From positions 95,323 through 159,322 of the forward strand of contig CAZOAG010000003.1 of assembly GCA_964577805.1 (NCBI GenBank): a DNA stretch of 64,000 nt. Direction: 5' to 3'. Below the pieces are notes generated by a model. That model was not told where the DNA came from and ran no database searches. It saw nothing but the letters and a program-made list of their open reading frames with translations. This DNA is from CAZPRW01 sp964577805 (GTDB lineage: Bacteria; Verrucomicrobiota; Verrucomicrobiia; Opitutales; JAIRKQ01). A program made the position numbers and the translations under genes. The stretch's first letter is position 1. Each line of letters begins with the position of its first letter. Below are positions 45,195 to 54,784 of this stretch, in pieces.

Positions 45195-46529
45195 ATGGAT
45201 ACACAAAAAGAATTTAATTTTGATGATGATGTAACATCACATACAACAACATCTAAATACTGCCCATTGGCTATCAAGATGCGGCCACAAAATTTGTCTG
45301 AAATCGTTGGACAAGAACATATTTTAGGGAAAAACTGTTTATTGCCAAAACTTATACAATCTGGCAACTTTTCCAGCATATTACTTTACGGTACACCAGG
45401 ATGTGGCAAGACAACATTGGCCGAGGTCATTGCACGATCGATGTGTGCACATTTGATAAAAATTAATGCAGTATTATCGAACATTGCTGAACTGCGTGAA
45501 ATTTTATCATACGCAAGAAAGAACACAGAAAAAAACATTATTCTTTTCATCGATGAAATCCATAGGTTCAATAAATCGCAGCAAGATCTCCTATTGCCTG
45601 ATGTAGAACAAGCAACAATACGTCTGATCGGAGCAACAACTCATAACCCAGGATTTTATATCAATTCCCCACTCCTCAGCAGGAGTCATTTATTTCGCTT
45701 AAATCCAATCAGCACAGATGCCATCGTCGACATATTAACCACTGCACTTACTGACACATTCCGCGGCATCGGCAATATGCACTACAATGCAAATGATGGA
45801 GTATTGCGAAGTATTGCAAACATGTCAAATGGCGATCTAAGATGGGCATTAAATGCATTAGAAACAATAGCCACTAGTCTCCCACTCGGAAGTAAAATAA
45901 CGCATGACGATGTTGAACATTTTTCCAGCGAACGACTATTGCGTTACGACACCAACGAAGATGAGCATTACAATACAATATCTGCTTATATCAAAAGCAT
46001 GCGTGGATGTGATCCTGACGCTGCAATTTATTGGCTGACGAAAATGATCGACAGTGGCGAAGATCCACGATTCATAGCCCGCAGAATGATAATATTTGCG
46101 TCGGAGGACATTGGGCTGGCAGATTCTCGAGCATTACCGTTAGCTATAGCATGTTTTGAAGCATGTGAAAAAGTCGGATTGCCAGAATGCGCTATTAATT
46201 TATCGCATGTCACTGTATTTCTTGCAACAGCGCCCAAGAGCAATTCAACATATCTCGCCCTGCAGTCCTGCCGCGAACATATGTCGAAACACGGCATACA
46301 ATCAGTTCCAATGATGTTGTGTGACAAAACATACATATCGACAGAACGCAATTCCAAACCAATCGAGTCATACAAATACAGCCACGACTACCCACATAAT
46401 ATTTCTGGACAATATTATATGAACGAACCTGTACAATTCTGGCATCCTAAACAATCTGGTTCAGAACAAGCGATTTCTGAACGTGCTGAATTTTATCGCA
46501 ACTATCGCAATCAATGTAATGACTCATGA
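45195..46529 (+). CDS. rarA: Replication-associated recombination protein A (RarA/MgsA) AAA+ ATPase
   Basis: The 444-aa protein has the family N-terminus (PLAIKMRPQNLSEIVGQEHI), Walker A GTPGCGKTTLAE, Walker B ILFIDEIHRFNKSQQDLLLP, sensor 1 IGATTHNPGFYINSPLLSRS with the Arg finger, and the C-terminal tetramerisation region (ASEDIGLADSRALPLAIACF). RarA acts at stalled replication forks. It follows lpxA by one base; the ATG at 45195 is preferred over a TTG inside lpxA. Confidence 0.95.
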   Translation: MDTQKEFNFDDDVTSHTTTSKYCPLAIKMRPQNLSEIVGQEHILGKNCLLPKLIQSGNFSSILLYGTPGCGKTTLAEVIARSMCAHLIKINAVLSNIAELREILSYARKNTEKNIILFIDEIHRFNKSQQDLLLPDVEQATIRLIGATTHNPGFYINSPLLSRSHLFRLNPISTDAIVDILTTALTDTFRGIGNMHYNANDGVLRSIANMSNGDLRWALNALETIATSLPLGSKITHDDVEHFSSERLLRYDTNEDEHYNTISAYIKSMRGCDPDAAIYWLTKMIDSGEDPRFIARRMIIFASEDIGLADSRALPLAIACFEACEKVGLPECAINLSHVTVFLATAPKSNSTYLALQSCREHMSKHGIQSVPMMLCDKTYISTERNSKPIESYKYSHDYPHNISGQYYMNEPVQFWHPKQSGSEQAISERAEFYRNYRNQCNDS

Positions 46530-46545
46530 CCACACATTATAAATC

Positions 46546-46573
46546 TTGCTAAACAGACATTTCTTGCTACACT
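46546..46573 (+). promoter_or_regulatory. Putative promoter of the OTU-like gene
   Basis: TTGCTA (46546-46551), a 16-base spacer and TACACT (46568-46573) precede the ATG at 46583 by only nine bases, so the message would be leaderless or nearly so. Confidence 0.4.
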
Positions 46574-46582
46574 CTCGCCAAT

Positions 46583-49500
46583 ATGCAACAAGTTGCTTCA
46601 GCTAGTAATCCAACAGCACATAATACACACGCAAGCCAGGCCATATGGCAAGATCATTCTTTCGCAACCACTGCACTGACAACATTTAAAGAACTGACAT
46701 CGTTTTTTTCTCGCGACAAAAAACAGTACACACTACTAAAAGACCGAAAAGCGCAATTCGCAAATTCACAACAGGCAACAGATCAACAGAAAACAAGAAT
46801 CAATGATATAATTACAGGACTAAAAAGCAATAACACAAATGATGCTCTGGGAAATCTAAAAGATGCTCTGGACAAAATTCCGAATGTGGAAATAACACTA
46901 GAACAAGCATTAGGCATTATAGATGGTGCACTTAGGTCAAACATAGGTACAAAAACAGCATTACTTAGTATGCTGCTTGAAACGGCACAATCAAACAAAG
47001 ATACAACAAATCAAATTACAGAATTCTTCAGTTATATACTAACAGATGGAACATCCAATTTCCCAGATGAAATAAAACAACAAGCCATAACAGCTTTGTT
47101 TCAGAATGAGAATGGTGCTCTTTCTGAAATTCGTAATGGTATATTCGGAAAATATGACGACAACAACAAAATGCCTGAACCCCTACTAGAGATATTAAAA
47201 AATGTACTGTTTGAGGAACCTAAAGAAAACAACGACGACAACCAAAATGGAATAGAACTAAGCACATACGAAAGCAATGAAAACTTTCTAGAAGAACTCA
47301 AAAATAGCAAACCATGGGCAATACAAGTATATGCACATGCATTAAAAAACGATGATTATTTACTTAACGAACTCAAACTTGAATTACATAAAACAGAGAT
47401 TGATACTTTTCAAAAAGATATATTATTACATTGTCTAAGAAATGATCACGTATGGGCTAAAAACACTGTCAACGGCGATAAAAGACTAGCCTCACAAGTC
47501 GCAGATACGATAAAAAACAATCTAGAAAGCAATGTCAAGTCAACACAAAGTGAATCCATTTCATTACTTAAAAACATAATTCACTCATCTGAAGAAATTC
47601 CTGAATTGGCACTTAAACTTCTTGTGGGCGCAGCAAATCAAACAGAAACGTCTTTTGCTTCAGTCAACCAAGCGACAGTTAAACAATTTCCAGACTGGCT
47701 ATCTGAAGTCATGCGCGGAATAAAACCTGATGCATTCAAAAAAATTGCTGAACAAATTGTTAATTGTGATGAAAATCAATGGAATATTCCTGATAATCTA
47801 GACACAATCGCTACTCTAGCTTTAGCTGCATTGCCGAAAGACGATAGCAAAATCAACAAAAAAAGCATGCCGTTTACTGCCTTAAACGAATTGCTATTGA
47901 TAAAAAGCAAAACACAAGAACTTAATGGCACGGACATCGTTGCGCACATAGGGAAAGCGTTGGTTGATGCAGATTGCAACAATCCTACATGGACAAATTC
48001 ACGAACAACGGCATTTTTGAAAGCGTTGAACGCAATTGATTCAACAAAAACACAAGAAGGATTAGGGAAATCATTGTCAGAAATGGCCAAAGATGCATTA
48101 CTTTCGTGCCGCTCAAAACTTGAAGGCAATGCCTATAAATTTGATGTTGCAATTCAATATGTCGCAGATGACGAGAGCGAACAAAAACAAAAAAAGGGCA
48201 AAGATGAATCTTCTGCACAAAATCCAACACCAATCACATCATTTTTCGTTGATTGTCTTTCTCCTGCTGAAGAATATAAATCAATCATAGCTGACATCCA
48301 AAGCTTCCAAAATTACACTGGCGAACCATTATATCAATTCAAGCCACAAACATACGAACACATCAAAAATGCAATGATAATGAACCATGCACGAAAAGCG
48401 TATGCATTTAAAAAATATCAAGAATATAAAGGAAAACAAGAAGCTAGTCCAAACGACGACGGCATCGAGCTCGACGATCAAACAATACCAACACACAGCG
48501 GAGAAGTCGAAGAAAAGATGGGTAATGATTTTAACACCTGGTATAATGAAAATAAAGAAAATATAGCAGGTGATTTTAATACGTGGTACAGCGAAAACAA
48601 AGATGGCATAACTACGCGCCTGAATTCTGCATCAGATGACATTCAAAATGAAAATACAAAAGTAGATATAGACGGAATAACACTAGATAGATCATCATTC
48701 CAAGACCAACTTCAATATATCGGCCAAATCGATCAAAGTCGTTATAACACATTATCGGATGAATATATTCAAAATGTCACAACTAACATTTTAAGTCTGG
48801 CAAGCAATGGCAAATTGGAAGAGGGTTTAATAAATAATAATCTATTCCAAAGTACGTATATATTAGAAAAATCCTGCTCACAACTATTAACCTATTTTAA
48901 ACATGGAAAAAACGGCTACGCAGAAACCGCACTCGAAACAATTTTGAAATACTACTACTGCGATGACAAAATCTATTCGAATGATGGTAAAATTAAAGAT
49001 GCAACTGATAAATTTATAAAAACACTACACAGTCATAATTACAGCATAAAAGAAATAAAAGTCAGGACACACGAAGGATTGACAAACCCAAGTCCGCTAC
49101 AGAATCCGGATGACCCAGCTGCAAAACTGTTTACAAACAACAGAGAATTAAAAGGTGTTTCTGGACACAGTAACAACTGTTTGTTTTATTCCATTTGCGG
49201 GCAAAAGCAAGGCAAAGATAACGACAAGTATAACTCTTATGAGCTCAGGCAAAAATATGTTGAAATCCAAAAAGCAGGGCAAGAAATTTCGAAAGAAGAA
49301 GAACAACGTTTTCAGACAGAGCAAGCTGAAATATCTTGTTTGCCGCAAATGGCAACTCATCTTAAGAGACCTATTGTTGTTTTGGTCGAACAGACAGCAA
49401 CAAATCAAAAAGGCACTGGCATTCTACTATCCTTGCCTAATACAGAAATACTTCTGCCTCCATTATCAGCAGAAAATCTAGACAATAACACCACAATAGA

Positions 49501-49753
49501 AACTTGGTTAGGCAACTATAACAATCACAATCACGACGCTAAATTTAACGCCCTTGCAATAGCATTAAAAACTAAAGTCGACGACGTCAAAACAATGAAC
49601 GTCGAAACCGCACTCGAAACATTATTAGGGGATAGCAACACCATTGCACTGCACTTTCAAGGCGACACAAATGGTGGCCACTATCAAAGTTTCGTGCCGA
49701 AAAAACAGGAAGATGAGTATGATTTTGACGGATTTGGCAACTTATTCGAATAA
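46583..49753 (+). CDS. 1056-aa protein with C-terminal OTU-like cysteine protease domain, candidate effector
   Basis: There is no signal peptide. Residues 1-640 are helical and read as alpha-solenoid-like segments (for example ELALKLLVGAANQTETSF and ALDKIPNVEITLEQALGI). A short near-duplication (NDFNTWYNENKENIAGDFNT) lies at about 650-685. From about 855 the sequence has an OTU-protease layout: HSNNCLFYSICGQ with Cys866, a following ELRQKYVEIQ helix, a central LPQMATHLKRPIVVLVEQ strand, and a C-terminal strand with GGHYQSFVP, where His1033 would be catalytic. OTU enzymes remove ubiquitin, and intracellular bacteria export them as T3SS or T4SS effectors. The Cys/His spacing of about 167 fits. 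The OTU call is by motif only; the N-terminal part is unknown. Confidence 0.75.
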   Translation: MQQVASASNPTAHNTHASQAIWQDHSFATTALTTFKELTSFFSRDKKQYTLLKDRKAQFANSQQATDQQKTRINDIITGLKSNNTNDALGNLKDALDKIPNVEITLEQALGIIDGALRSNIGTKTALLSMLLETAQSNKDTTNQITEFFSYILTDGTSNFPDEIKQQAITALFQNENGALSEIRNGIFGKYDDNNKMPEPLLEILKNVLFEEPKENNDDNQNGIELSTYESNENFLEELKNSKPWAIQVYAHALKNDDYLLNELKLELHKTEIDTFQKDILLHCLRNDHVWAKNTVNGDKRLASQVADTIKNNLESNVKSTQSESISLLKNIIHSSEEIPELALKLLVGAANQTETSFASVNQATVKQFPDWLSEVMRGIKPDAFKKIAEQIVNCDENQWNIPDNLDTIATLALAALPKDDSKINKKSMPFTALNELLLIKSKTQELNGTDIVAHIGKALVDADCNNPTWTNSRTTAFLKALNAIDSTKTQEGLGKSLSEMAKDALLSCRSKLEGNAYKFDVAIQYVADDESEQKQKKGKDESSAQNPTPITSFFVDCLSPAEEYKSIIADIQSFQNYTGEPLYQFKPQTYEHIKNAMIMNHARKAYAFKKYQEYKGKQEASPNDDGIELDDQTIPTHSGEVEEKMGNDFNTWYNENKENIAGDFNTWYSENKDGITTRLNSASDDIQNENTKVDIDGITLDRSSFQDQLQYIGQIDQSRYNTLSDEYIQNVTTNILSLASNGKLEEGLINNNLFQSTYILEKSCSQLLTYFKHGKNGYAETALETILKYYYCDDKIYSNDGKIKDATDKFIKTLHSHNYSIKEIKVRTHEGLTNPSPLQNPDDPAAKLFTNNRELKGVSGHSNNCLFYSICGQKQGKDNDKYNSYELRQKYVEIQKAGQEISKEEEQRFQTEQAEISCLPQMATHLKRPIVVLVEQTATNQKGTGILLSLPNTEILLPPLSAENLDNNTTIETWLGNYNNHNHDAKFNALAIALKTKVDDVKTMNVETALETLLGDSNTIALHFQGDTNGGHYQSFVPKKQEDEYDFDGFGNLFE

Positions 49754-49928
49754 CAACATAATTAACTACCACATGGCAATCAATTAGGTGGCACTATGTA
49801 CAGCAAATAAATCAACGGGATAATATTTTAATCATTGCTCTTGGAGATGTAACATCACAGCAACATTTCAATAAAATGAAAAAAAATACAATTGCATCAT
49901 CAATGATGAATGTCAAAATGCGTACGCA

Positions 49929-51512
49929 ATGACAACATTAGTGCAACCGGCAGTTCTGATAATTCGTGATGGATGGGGAGTAAATCATCATCCTGAAGAA
50001 AATTTTTGTGATGCAACGCAGCGGGCAGAAATCCCATTTTCTAGACAACTGTCTAAACAATGTCCACGTACTGAAATCATAGCATCGGGTCGTGCAGTCG
50101 GGCTGCCAGATGGTGTCATGGGAAATAGTGAGGTCGGACATCAAAACATCGGCGCTGGACGTATTGTTGATCAAGAAATTGTACGAATTGATAAAGCAAT
50201 GGAAAATGGTGATTTTGCTAACAATCCAGCATTCATCTCTACGATTAATCATGTCAAAAAGAACAATTCAAAATTACACCTGATTGGTCTGTGTTCCGAT
50301 GGCGGCGTACACTCAGTAATGCGTCATTTGTTACACATACTGTCATTTTCTAAAAATGCTGGCATTGACGATGTTTGTATACACTTCATCTCTGATGGCA
50401 GGGATACATCACAATACAGTAGCTTATCATATCTCAAACAAATCGAACAGCATTGCAAAAATATCCAATGTGGACATATCGCTACTGTCATCGGCAGATT
50501 CTGGGCAATGGACCGTGACAACAGATGGAATCGTGTCGAAAGAGCATACCGTTGTTTAACAGGGGAACATAATTTTCTGCAATTCCATTCACCTAATGAA
50601 GCAATATCATGGTGTCATGATAATCCATCATCTGACAATCAACAAGGTGATGAATTTATATCTCCTATGCAAATTGTCGACGATGATGGGATTTTCCGCA
50701 ATGCTATTAAAGATAATGATGCAGTATTGTTTTTTAATTTTCGAGGAGATCGACCACGAGAAATAACAAAAGCATTCATCAATCCTGAATTTTCTGAATT
50801 TCCACGAAAATATATCAACAATTTACATTTCTGTACTTTGACAGAATATGCTGTCGGATTATGTCCTAATGTAATATTTCCACGGCCAGAAAAAATGAAA
50901 AACATTTTGGGGGAATATATTAGCAATCTTGGCCTAAAACAATTTCGATGTGCTGAAACTGAAAAATATGCCCATGTTACATTCTTCTTCAATGATTATA
51001 GAGAATTACCGTTCGATGGCGAAGACAGACAATTGATCCCTAGCCCAACAAATATTGAAACATATGACCAACAACCAGAAATGAGCGCGTATGCCGTAAA
51101 AGATGCAGTATGTAATGCAATATTGAGCAAAAAATATGATTTGATCGTAGTAAATTTCGCAAACCCTGACATGGTAGGACATACTGGCAATATGCTCGCT
51201 GCAAAAAAAGCAGCAGAAGCAGTCGATGCATGTTTACAAGAAATACTATCAGCTGTCGACAAAGCAGATAGTTGCGCATTGATAACCGCTGATCATGGCA
51301 ATTTAGAATGTATGGTAGAGCTCAAAAGCGGAGTACCATTTACACAACATACAACAAATCCAGTAGAAGTACTTTTATATGGCAAACAATTTGCAAATGT
51401 TAAATTGCGACAAAACGGAGCATTATGTGACATTGCACCAACATTATTACAAATGATGAAGTTGCCACAACCACAAGAAATGACAGGACAATCTCTCATT
51501 GAGAACAGTTAA
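49929..51512 (+). CDS. gpmI: 2,3-bisphosphoglycerate-independent phosphoglycerate mutase
   Basis: The 527-aa enzyme matches iPGM throughout: PAVLIIRDGWGVN at the N-terminus, the phosphoserine site GNSEVGHQNIGAGRIV, FISDGRDTSQYSSLSYL, NFRGDRPREITKAF, YAHVTFFFNDYRELPFDGE, and the metal-binding VVNFANPDMVGHTGN and ITADHGNLECM. It interconverts 3- and 2-phosphoglycerate in glycolysis using two metal ions. It stands alone on the plus strand with about 175 bases upstream. Its presence indicates some carbon metabolism is retained alongside nucleotide import. Confidence 0.97.
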   Translation: MTTLVQPAVLIIRDGWGVNHHPEENFCDATQRAEIPFSRQLSKQCPRTEIIASGRAVGLPDGVMGNSEVGHQNIGAGRIVDQEIVRIDKAMENGDFANNPAFISTINHVKKNNSKLHLIGLCSDGGVHSVMRHLLHILSFSKNAGIDDVCIHFISDGRDTSQYSSLSYLKQIEQHCKNIQCGHIATVIGRFWAMDRDNRWNRVERAYRCLTGEHNFLQFHSPNEAISWCHDNPSSDNQQGDEFISPMQIVDDDGIFRNAIKDNDAVLFFNFRGDRPREITKAFINPEFSEFPRKYINNLHFCTLTEYAVGLCPNVIFPRPEKMKNILGEYISNLGLKQFRCAETEKYAHVTFFFNDYRELPFDGEDRQLIPSPTNIETYDQQPEMSAYAVKDAVCNAILSKKYDLIVVNFANPDMVGHTGNMLAAKKAAEAVDACLQEILSAVDKADSCALITADHGNLECMVELKSGVPFTQHTTNPVEVLLYGKQFANVKLRQNGALCDIAPTLLQMMKLPQPQEMTGQSLIENS

Positions 51513-51587
51513 CCATTTTCTTAGTTTTGAATTAACAATAACACCGTTATTAAGAAATGCACTAGATTTTACAACCAATATAAAACC

Positions 51588-51615
51588 TTGCAATCATATA
51601 TACCATTTATATTAT
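51588..51615 (+). promoter_or_regulatory. Putative promoter of the unknown gene at 51626
   Basis: TTGCAA (51588-51593), a 16-base spacer and TATTAT (51610-51615) lie ten bases before the ATG at 51626, again implying a very short or absent leader. Confidence 0.5.
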
Positions 51616-51625
51616 CGTTTACACG

Positions 51626-52333
51626 ATGGGTGTTCATGGTATAAATCCGCAAGGAATTTCAGACGTTAGTTTTATTAATAAACAATCTGCAATTTCGCAA
51701 TCGCATACTCATATTAATGATAAAACCAGCAGTGCTGTCGCTGCAAAGTCACTTGAAAATTATACAATAGCAATTGTTGCAGAGCAAGAATCCGCCAAAA
51801 ACACAATAATGGATATTCTCAAGCAAAACGCTAATATCTTTCAATCAAATGCTTCATTAGCCCAGTGCAAACAAATGATAAATATGGCATATGCAGCGAA
51901 TCAAAAAGCATGCATCGTTATCATGAACACATGGTCAATGGAACAAATGGAAGATTTTATCGATAAATATACAACTTTACCAGAAGCAATGTTAGGAAAA
52001 TTATTCAGCGTTGGACTGTCTCCTGACATCCTCCCAAATGACATTAAACAATCAAAAGCATTTTTACATGTAGCTGTCGTCAATAATCCTGAACGATTGA
52101 TCAATGAAATATTGTCAAAATTCGACATACAAACTAACAGATTATGCATATCACAATTGGACAAAGACGACATTAAAAAATTATATCAATACAATTTGCC
52201 ATTAATGTATCTACCAATTAATACTTTAACACACGGATCACTATTACAAAGGAATTCAAATGAATACCTGCAGCCAATGTTTATGCATATAATAAAGAAC
52301 ATCAAATCACGGCAGGCAAGTATTGCTGGATAG
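51626..52333 (+). CDS. Unknown soluble protein
   Basis: I do not recognise this 235-aa protein. The N-terminal 35 residues are polar, rich in Ser, Asn, Gln and His (QSAISQSHTHINDKTSSAVA), as in many type III exported proteins; the rest is a mixed alpha/beta domain (NYTIAIVAEQESAKNTIMDI, KACIVIMNTWSMEQMEDFID, AFLHVAVVNNPERLINEIL). No catalytic motif, membrane helix or signal peptide is visible. It has its own promoter and sits in a stretch with other unknown proteins and the OTU-like gene. Effector function is possible but only suggested by its setting. Confidence 0.65.
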   Translation: MGVHGINPQGISDVSFINKQSAISQSHTHINDKTSSAVAAKSLENYTIAIVAEQESAKNTIMDILKQNANIFQSNASLAQCKQMINMAYAANQKACIVIMNTWSMEQMEDFIDKYTTLPEAMLGKLFSVGLSPDILPNDIKQSKAFLHVAVVNNPERLINEILSKFDIQTNRLCISQLDKDDIKKLYQYNLPLMYLPINTLTHGSLLQRNSNEYLQPMFMHIIKNIKSRQASIAG

Positions 52334-52559
52334 GAGAACTAATGTATTAGTTTAAATTAAGCCAAAACAATAACCTTTGTCGTTAGAATTGGACTGGCGA
52401 TATTCTTATTACAACGCGCTTATTACAAAATCACAACAGAAACACTGCCTCCACCACCATCAGCTATACATCTGACCAAAAAGAACAATTCTGCACAAAC
52501 TCAGAAATACATAGAAATTGCTGCAACTGATATAATATAACCTATAACAAGTACGACAA

Positions 52560-53213
52560 TTAGAACACTTTGGCACCCCTTACTGACAGATCATTATTTC
52601 GTAAATTGGAATTTCGAGACCTTAAATCAACAACATCAACCAATGTGCCGTACAAGATCCGCGGATCTAAATTCTCAACAGCACAAGATAATTGCTGACT
52701 AAATTTATCATTGTTATCGGATGAAGCTAATTCTGAAAATACAGTTTTGCAGGATTTAATGATGATACCCTTGTCAAAATTCGATCCAGGGCGGAAAAAT
52801 GGAGAAAACACTGCACGCAGGTCTGATTTCACACGATCTAAACTATCTTTGGATACACTATTTAAACATTGCGATAATGAAGTCTTCAGTTGACTGATAT
52901 TCTTCCCAGATTGGCTAGTAAACGGCGACCATGTATCAATCAATCTCTTCTTTTCGCAAGATACAACCTTCTTACGATCAGATCCATTCTTTTCTACAAC
53001 AATACTGGCCTTCTTAAAATATAATGGATTGCTAAAAAACTTTCTAGGAACATTATACCTATTGCCGCAACTACCATTTTCAATGGCATGCCCGCAAAAA
53101 CCAGCAACCGATACATCTTGATCGCAAGATACATCATCATACTCCTGAACATCGGCGCATATCACAGACCGGCTAACAACATTTTGAGTATCCATTTCTT
53201 GCAAAGGTTCCAT
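52560..53213 (-). CDS. Unknown Ser/Asn/Cys-rich protein
   Basis: I do not recognise this 217-aa protein. It is polar, with scattered cysteines, and no signal peptide or membrane helix is visible (VSRSVICADVQEYDDVSCDQ; later SQLKTSLSQCLNSVSKDSLD). The open frame continues upstream through tRNA-Arg(UCU), which is clearly spurious; the first credible start is the ATG at 53213, with another at 53195. It lies downstream of that tRNA on the same strand. The polar N-terminus would fit an exported effector but nothing proves it. Confidence 0.6.
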   Translation of the reverse strand: MEPLQEMDTQNVVSRSVICADVQEYDDVSCDQDVSVAGFCGHAIENGSCGNRYNVPRKFFSNPLYFKKASIVVEKNGSDRKKVVSCEKKRLIDTWSPFTSQSGKNISQLKTSLSQCLNSVSKDSLDRVKSDLRAVFSPFFRPGSNFDKGIIIKSCKTVFSELASSDNNDKFSQQLSCAVENLDPRILYGTLVDVVDLRSRNSNLRNNDLSVRGAKVF

Positions 53214-53299
53214 ATGCCTACTTTTAAAGGCGTAACACAATTGTACTATTTTATCAAGGAAAAACAGCAAATTTTTAACAAAAAATGGAAATGCCTCAC

Positions 53300-53375
53300 T
53301 GGCGGGACAGGAGGGAGTCGAACCCTCGACCTTCGGCTTAGAAGGCCGCTGCTCTATCCACTGAGCTACTATCCC
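53300..53375 (-). tRNA. tRNA-Arg (anticodon UCU)
   Basis: A 76-base tRNA is read on the minus strand. The acceptor arms GGGATAG and CTGTCCC pair (one T-G), discriminator G and encoded CCA follow, the D arm is GCTC...GAGC, and the anticodon loop CTTCTAA has anticodon TCT. The first anticodon-stem pair is a G-A mismatch. Confidence 0.95.
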
Positions 53376-53386
53376 GCTCAAAAATC

Positions 53387-53415
53387 CATAAAGCAATCTT
53401 CGCAACGTCTGTCAA
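53387..53415 (-). promoter_or_regulatory. Putative promoter of tRNA-Arg(UCU)
   Basis: On the minus strand a perfect TTGACA (53410-53415) is followed after 17 bases by TTTATG (53387-53392), a weak -10. The predicted transcription start is about five bases before the tRNA. Confidence 0.5.
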
Positions 53416-53440
53416 AGAAAAAATCACAGAACAAACGAAG

Positions 53441-54775
53441 CTACATCTTTAATCCAAACTGCGCAGCAAGTGCCTGCATGTTCTTCATGCCATTTTTCCC
53501 TTTAAATGATTTCATCATTTTTTGCATCTGCGAAAATTGTTTGAGCAGTGAATTAACATCCTTCAATTCTACCCCTGCACCCTTTGCAATACGAGCACGA
53601 CGAAAAGAATTTATAATCGCTGGCTTCTTTCTTTCTTGCTTTGTCATCGATTGAATAATCGCTTCCGTCTGTTTCATCCCCTTCTCATCAGCATCAGAAT
53701 TTATTTGTTTGTCCATGCCTGGTATCATCTTCATCAATCCAGACAACGGCCCCATCTTTTTTATCTGCTGAATGCTAGATAAAAAATCTTCAAGGTCAAA
53801 TTCTGCCTTTTTTATTTTTTTAGCCAATTTTTCTTGTTCATTTTCATCAACATTCTTTTGGGCGGCTTCTACCAATGAAACAACATCGCCCATTCCAAGT
53901 ATACGTGTTGCCATTCGTTTGGGATGAAAAACAGAAAAATTATCAGCGCGTTCCCCAGTACCAATAAATTTTATAGGAACACCAGTAACATATTTCATTG
54001 ATAGCGCTGCACCACCCTTGGCATCACCATCTAATTTCGTCAGAATAATTCCCGTCAACGATAATGCTTCATTAAAAGCACGTGCTACATTTACAGATTC
54101 TTGTCCAAGCGCACCATCAGCAATTAAAAATATTTCATCAGGAGAAATTGCTTTTTTAATATCTTTTATTTCTTCAATTAATAAGTCGTCGATGTGCAAA
54201 CGACCAGCAGTGTCAAAAATAATAGCATCACATTTATTTTCATCAGCATATTTCAATGCATGTTTTGCAATTTTGACAGCATTCTTGGATGTGCGTTCAT
54301 TATAACATGGGACAGATTGTTCACTCGCTACAACTTCAAGCTGATCAATTGCCGCAGGACGATAAATATCACAAGCAACAAGCAAAGGTGAATATCCCAA
54401 TTCTTTAAGAAATTTTACAAGTTTTCCTGATGTTGTTGTCTTTCCTGAACCATGCAATCCTGCCAGTAAAATCTTTAATGGTCGTTTTGTATAAACAACA
54501 TTCTCTTGTTCCCCACCGAGCAATGATACTAATTCATCATGAATGATCTTTACTATCTGCTGCTCTGGTAATATTTTTTTAACTACTTCTTGCCCAATCG
54601 CTGCTTTGCGAACACTACCAATAAAAGCGTCTGCTGCCTCACGATTGACATCACTGCTGATCAACGCAAGACGTATTTCTTGTAATGCATCTGCGATGTT
54701 TTTATCAGAAATTTTTCCAAGGCCACGTAAATTTTTAAAAACACCAGATATTTTTTCAGTAATCGATGTGAACAT
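53441..54775 (-). CDS. ffh: Signal recognition particle protein Ffh
   Basis: The 444-aa protein has the N domain, the GTPase G domain (LLAGLHGSGKTTTSGKLVKF, VACDIYRPAAIDQLE, IIFDTAGRLHID, LTKLDGDAKGGAALSM) and the Met-rich M domain (MGPLSGLMKMIPGM, AKGAGVELKDVNSLLKQFSQ, MQKMMKSF). With 4.5S RNA and FtsY it targets membrane proteins to the Sec translocon. It is the third gene of a minus-strand nth-acpS-ffh run with 9-base spacing to acpS. Confidence 0.97.
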   Translation of the reverse strand: MFTSITEKISGVFKNLRGLGKISDKNIADALQEIRLALISSDVNREAADAFIGSVRKAAIGQEVVKKILPEQQIVKIIHDELVSLLGGEQENVVYTKRPLKILLAGLHGSGKTTTSGKLVKFLKELGYSPLLVACDIYRPAAIDQLEVVASEQSVPCYNERTSKNAVKIAKHALKYADENKCDAIIFDTAGRLHIDDLLIEEIKDIKKAISPDEIFLIADGALGQESVNVARAFNEALSLTGIILTKLDGDAKGGAALSMKYVTGVPIKFIGTGERADNFSVFHPKRMATRILGMGDVVSLVEAAQKNVDENEQEKLAKKIKKAEFDLEDFLSSIQQIKKMGPLSGLMKMIPGMDKQINSDADEKGMKQTEAIIQSMTKQERKKPAIINSFRRARIAKGAGVELKDVNSLLKQFSQMQKMMKSFKGKNGMKNMQALAAQFGLKM

Positions 54776-54784
54776 ACCGATGGT

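Noticed and set aside
53214..53405. Upstream extension of the unknown minus-strand ORF through tRNA-Arg(UCU)
   Set aside because: The added residues are a translation of the tRNA and have no coding meaning.
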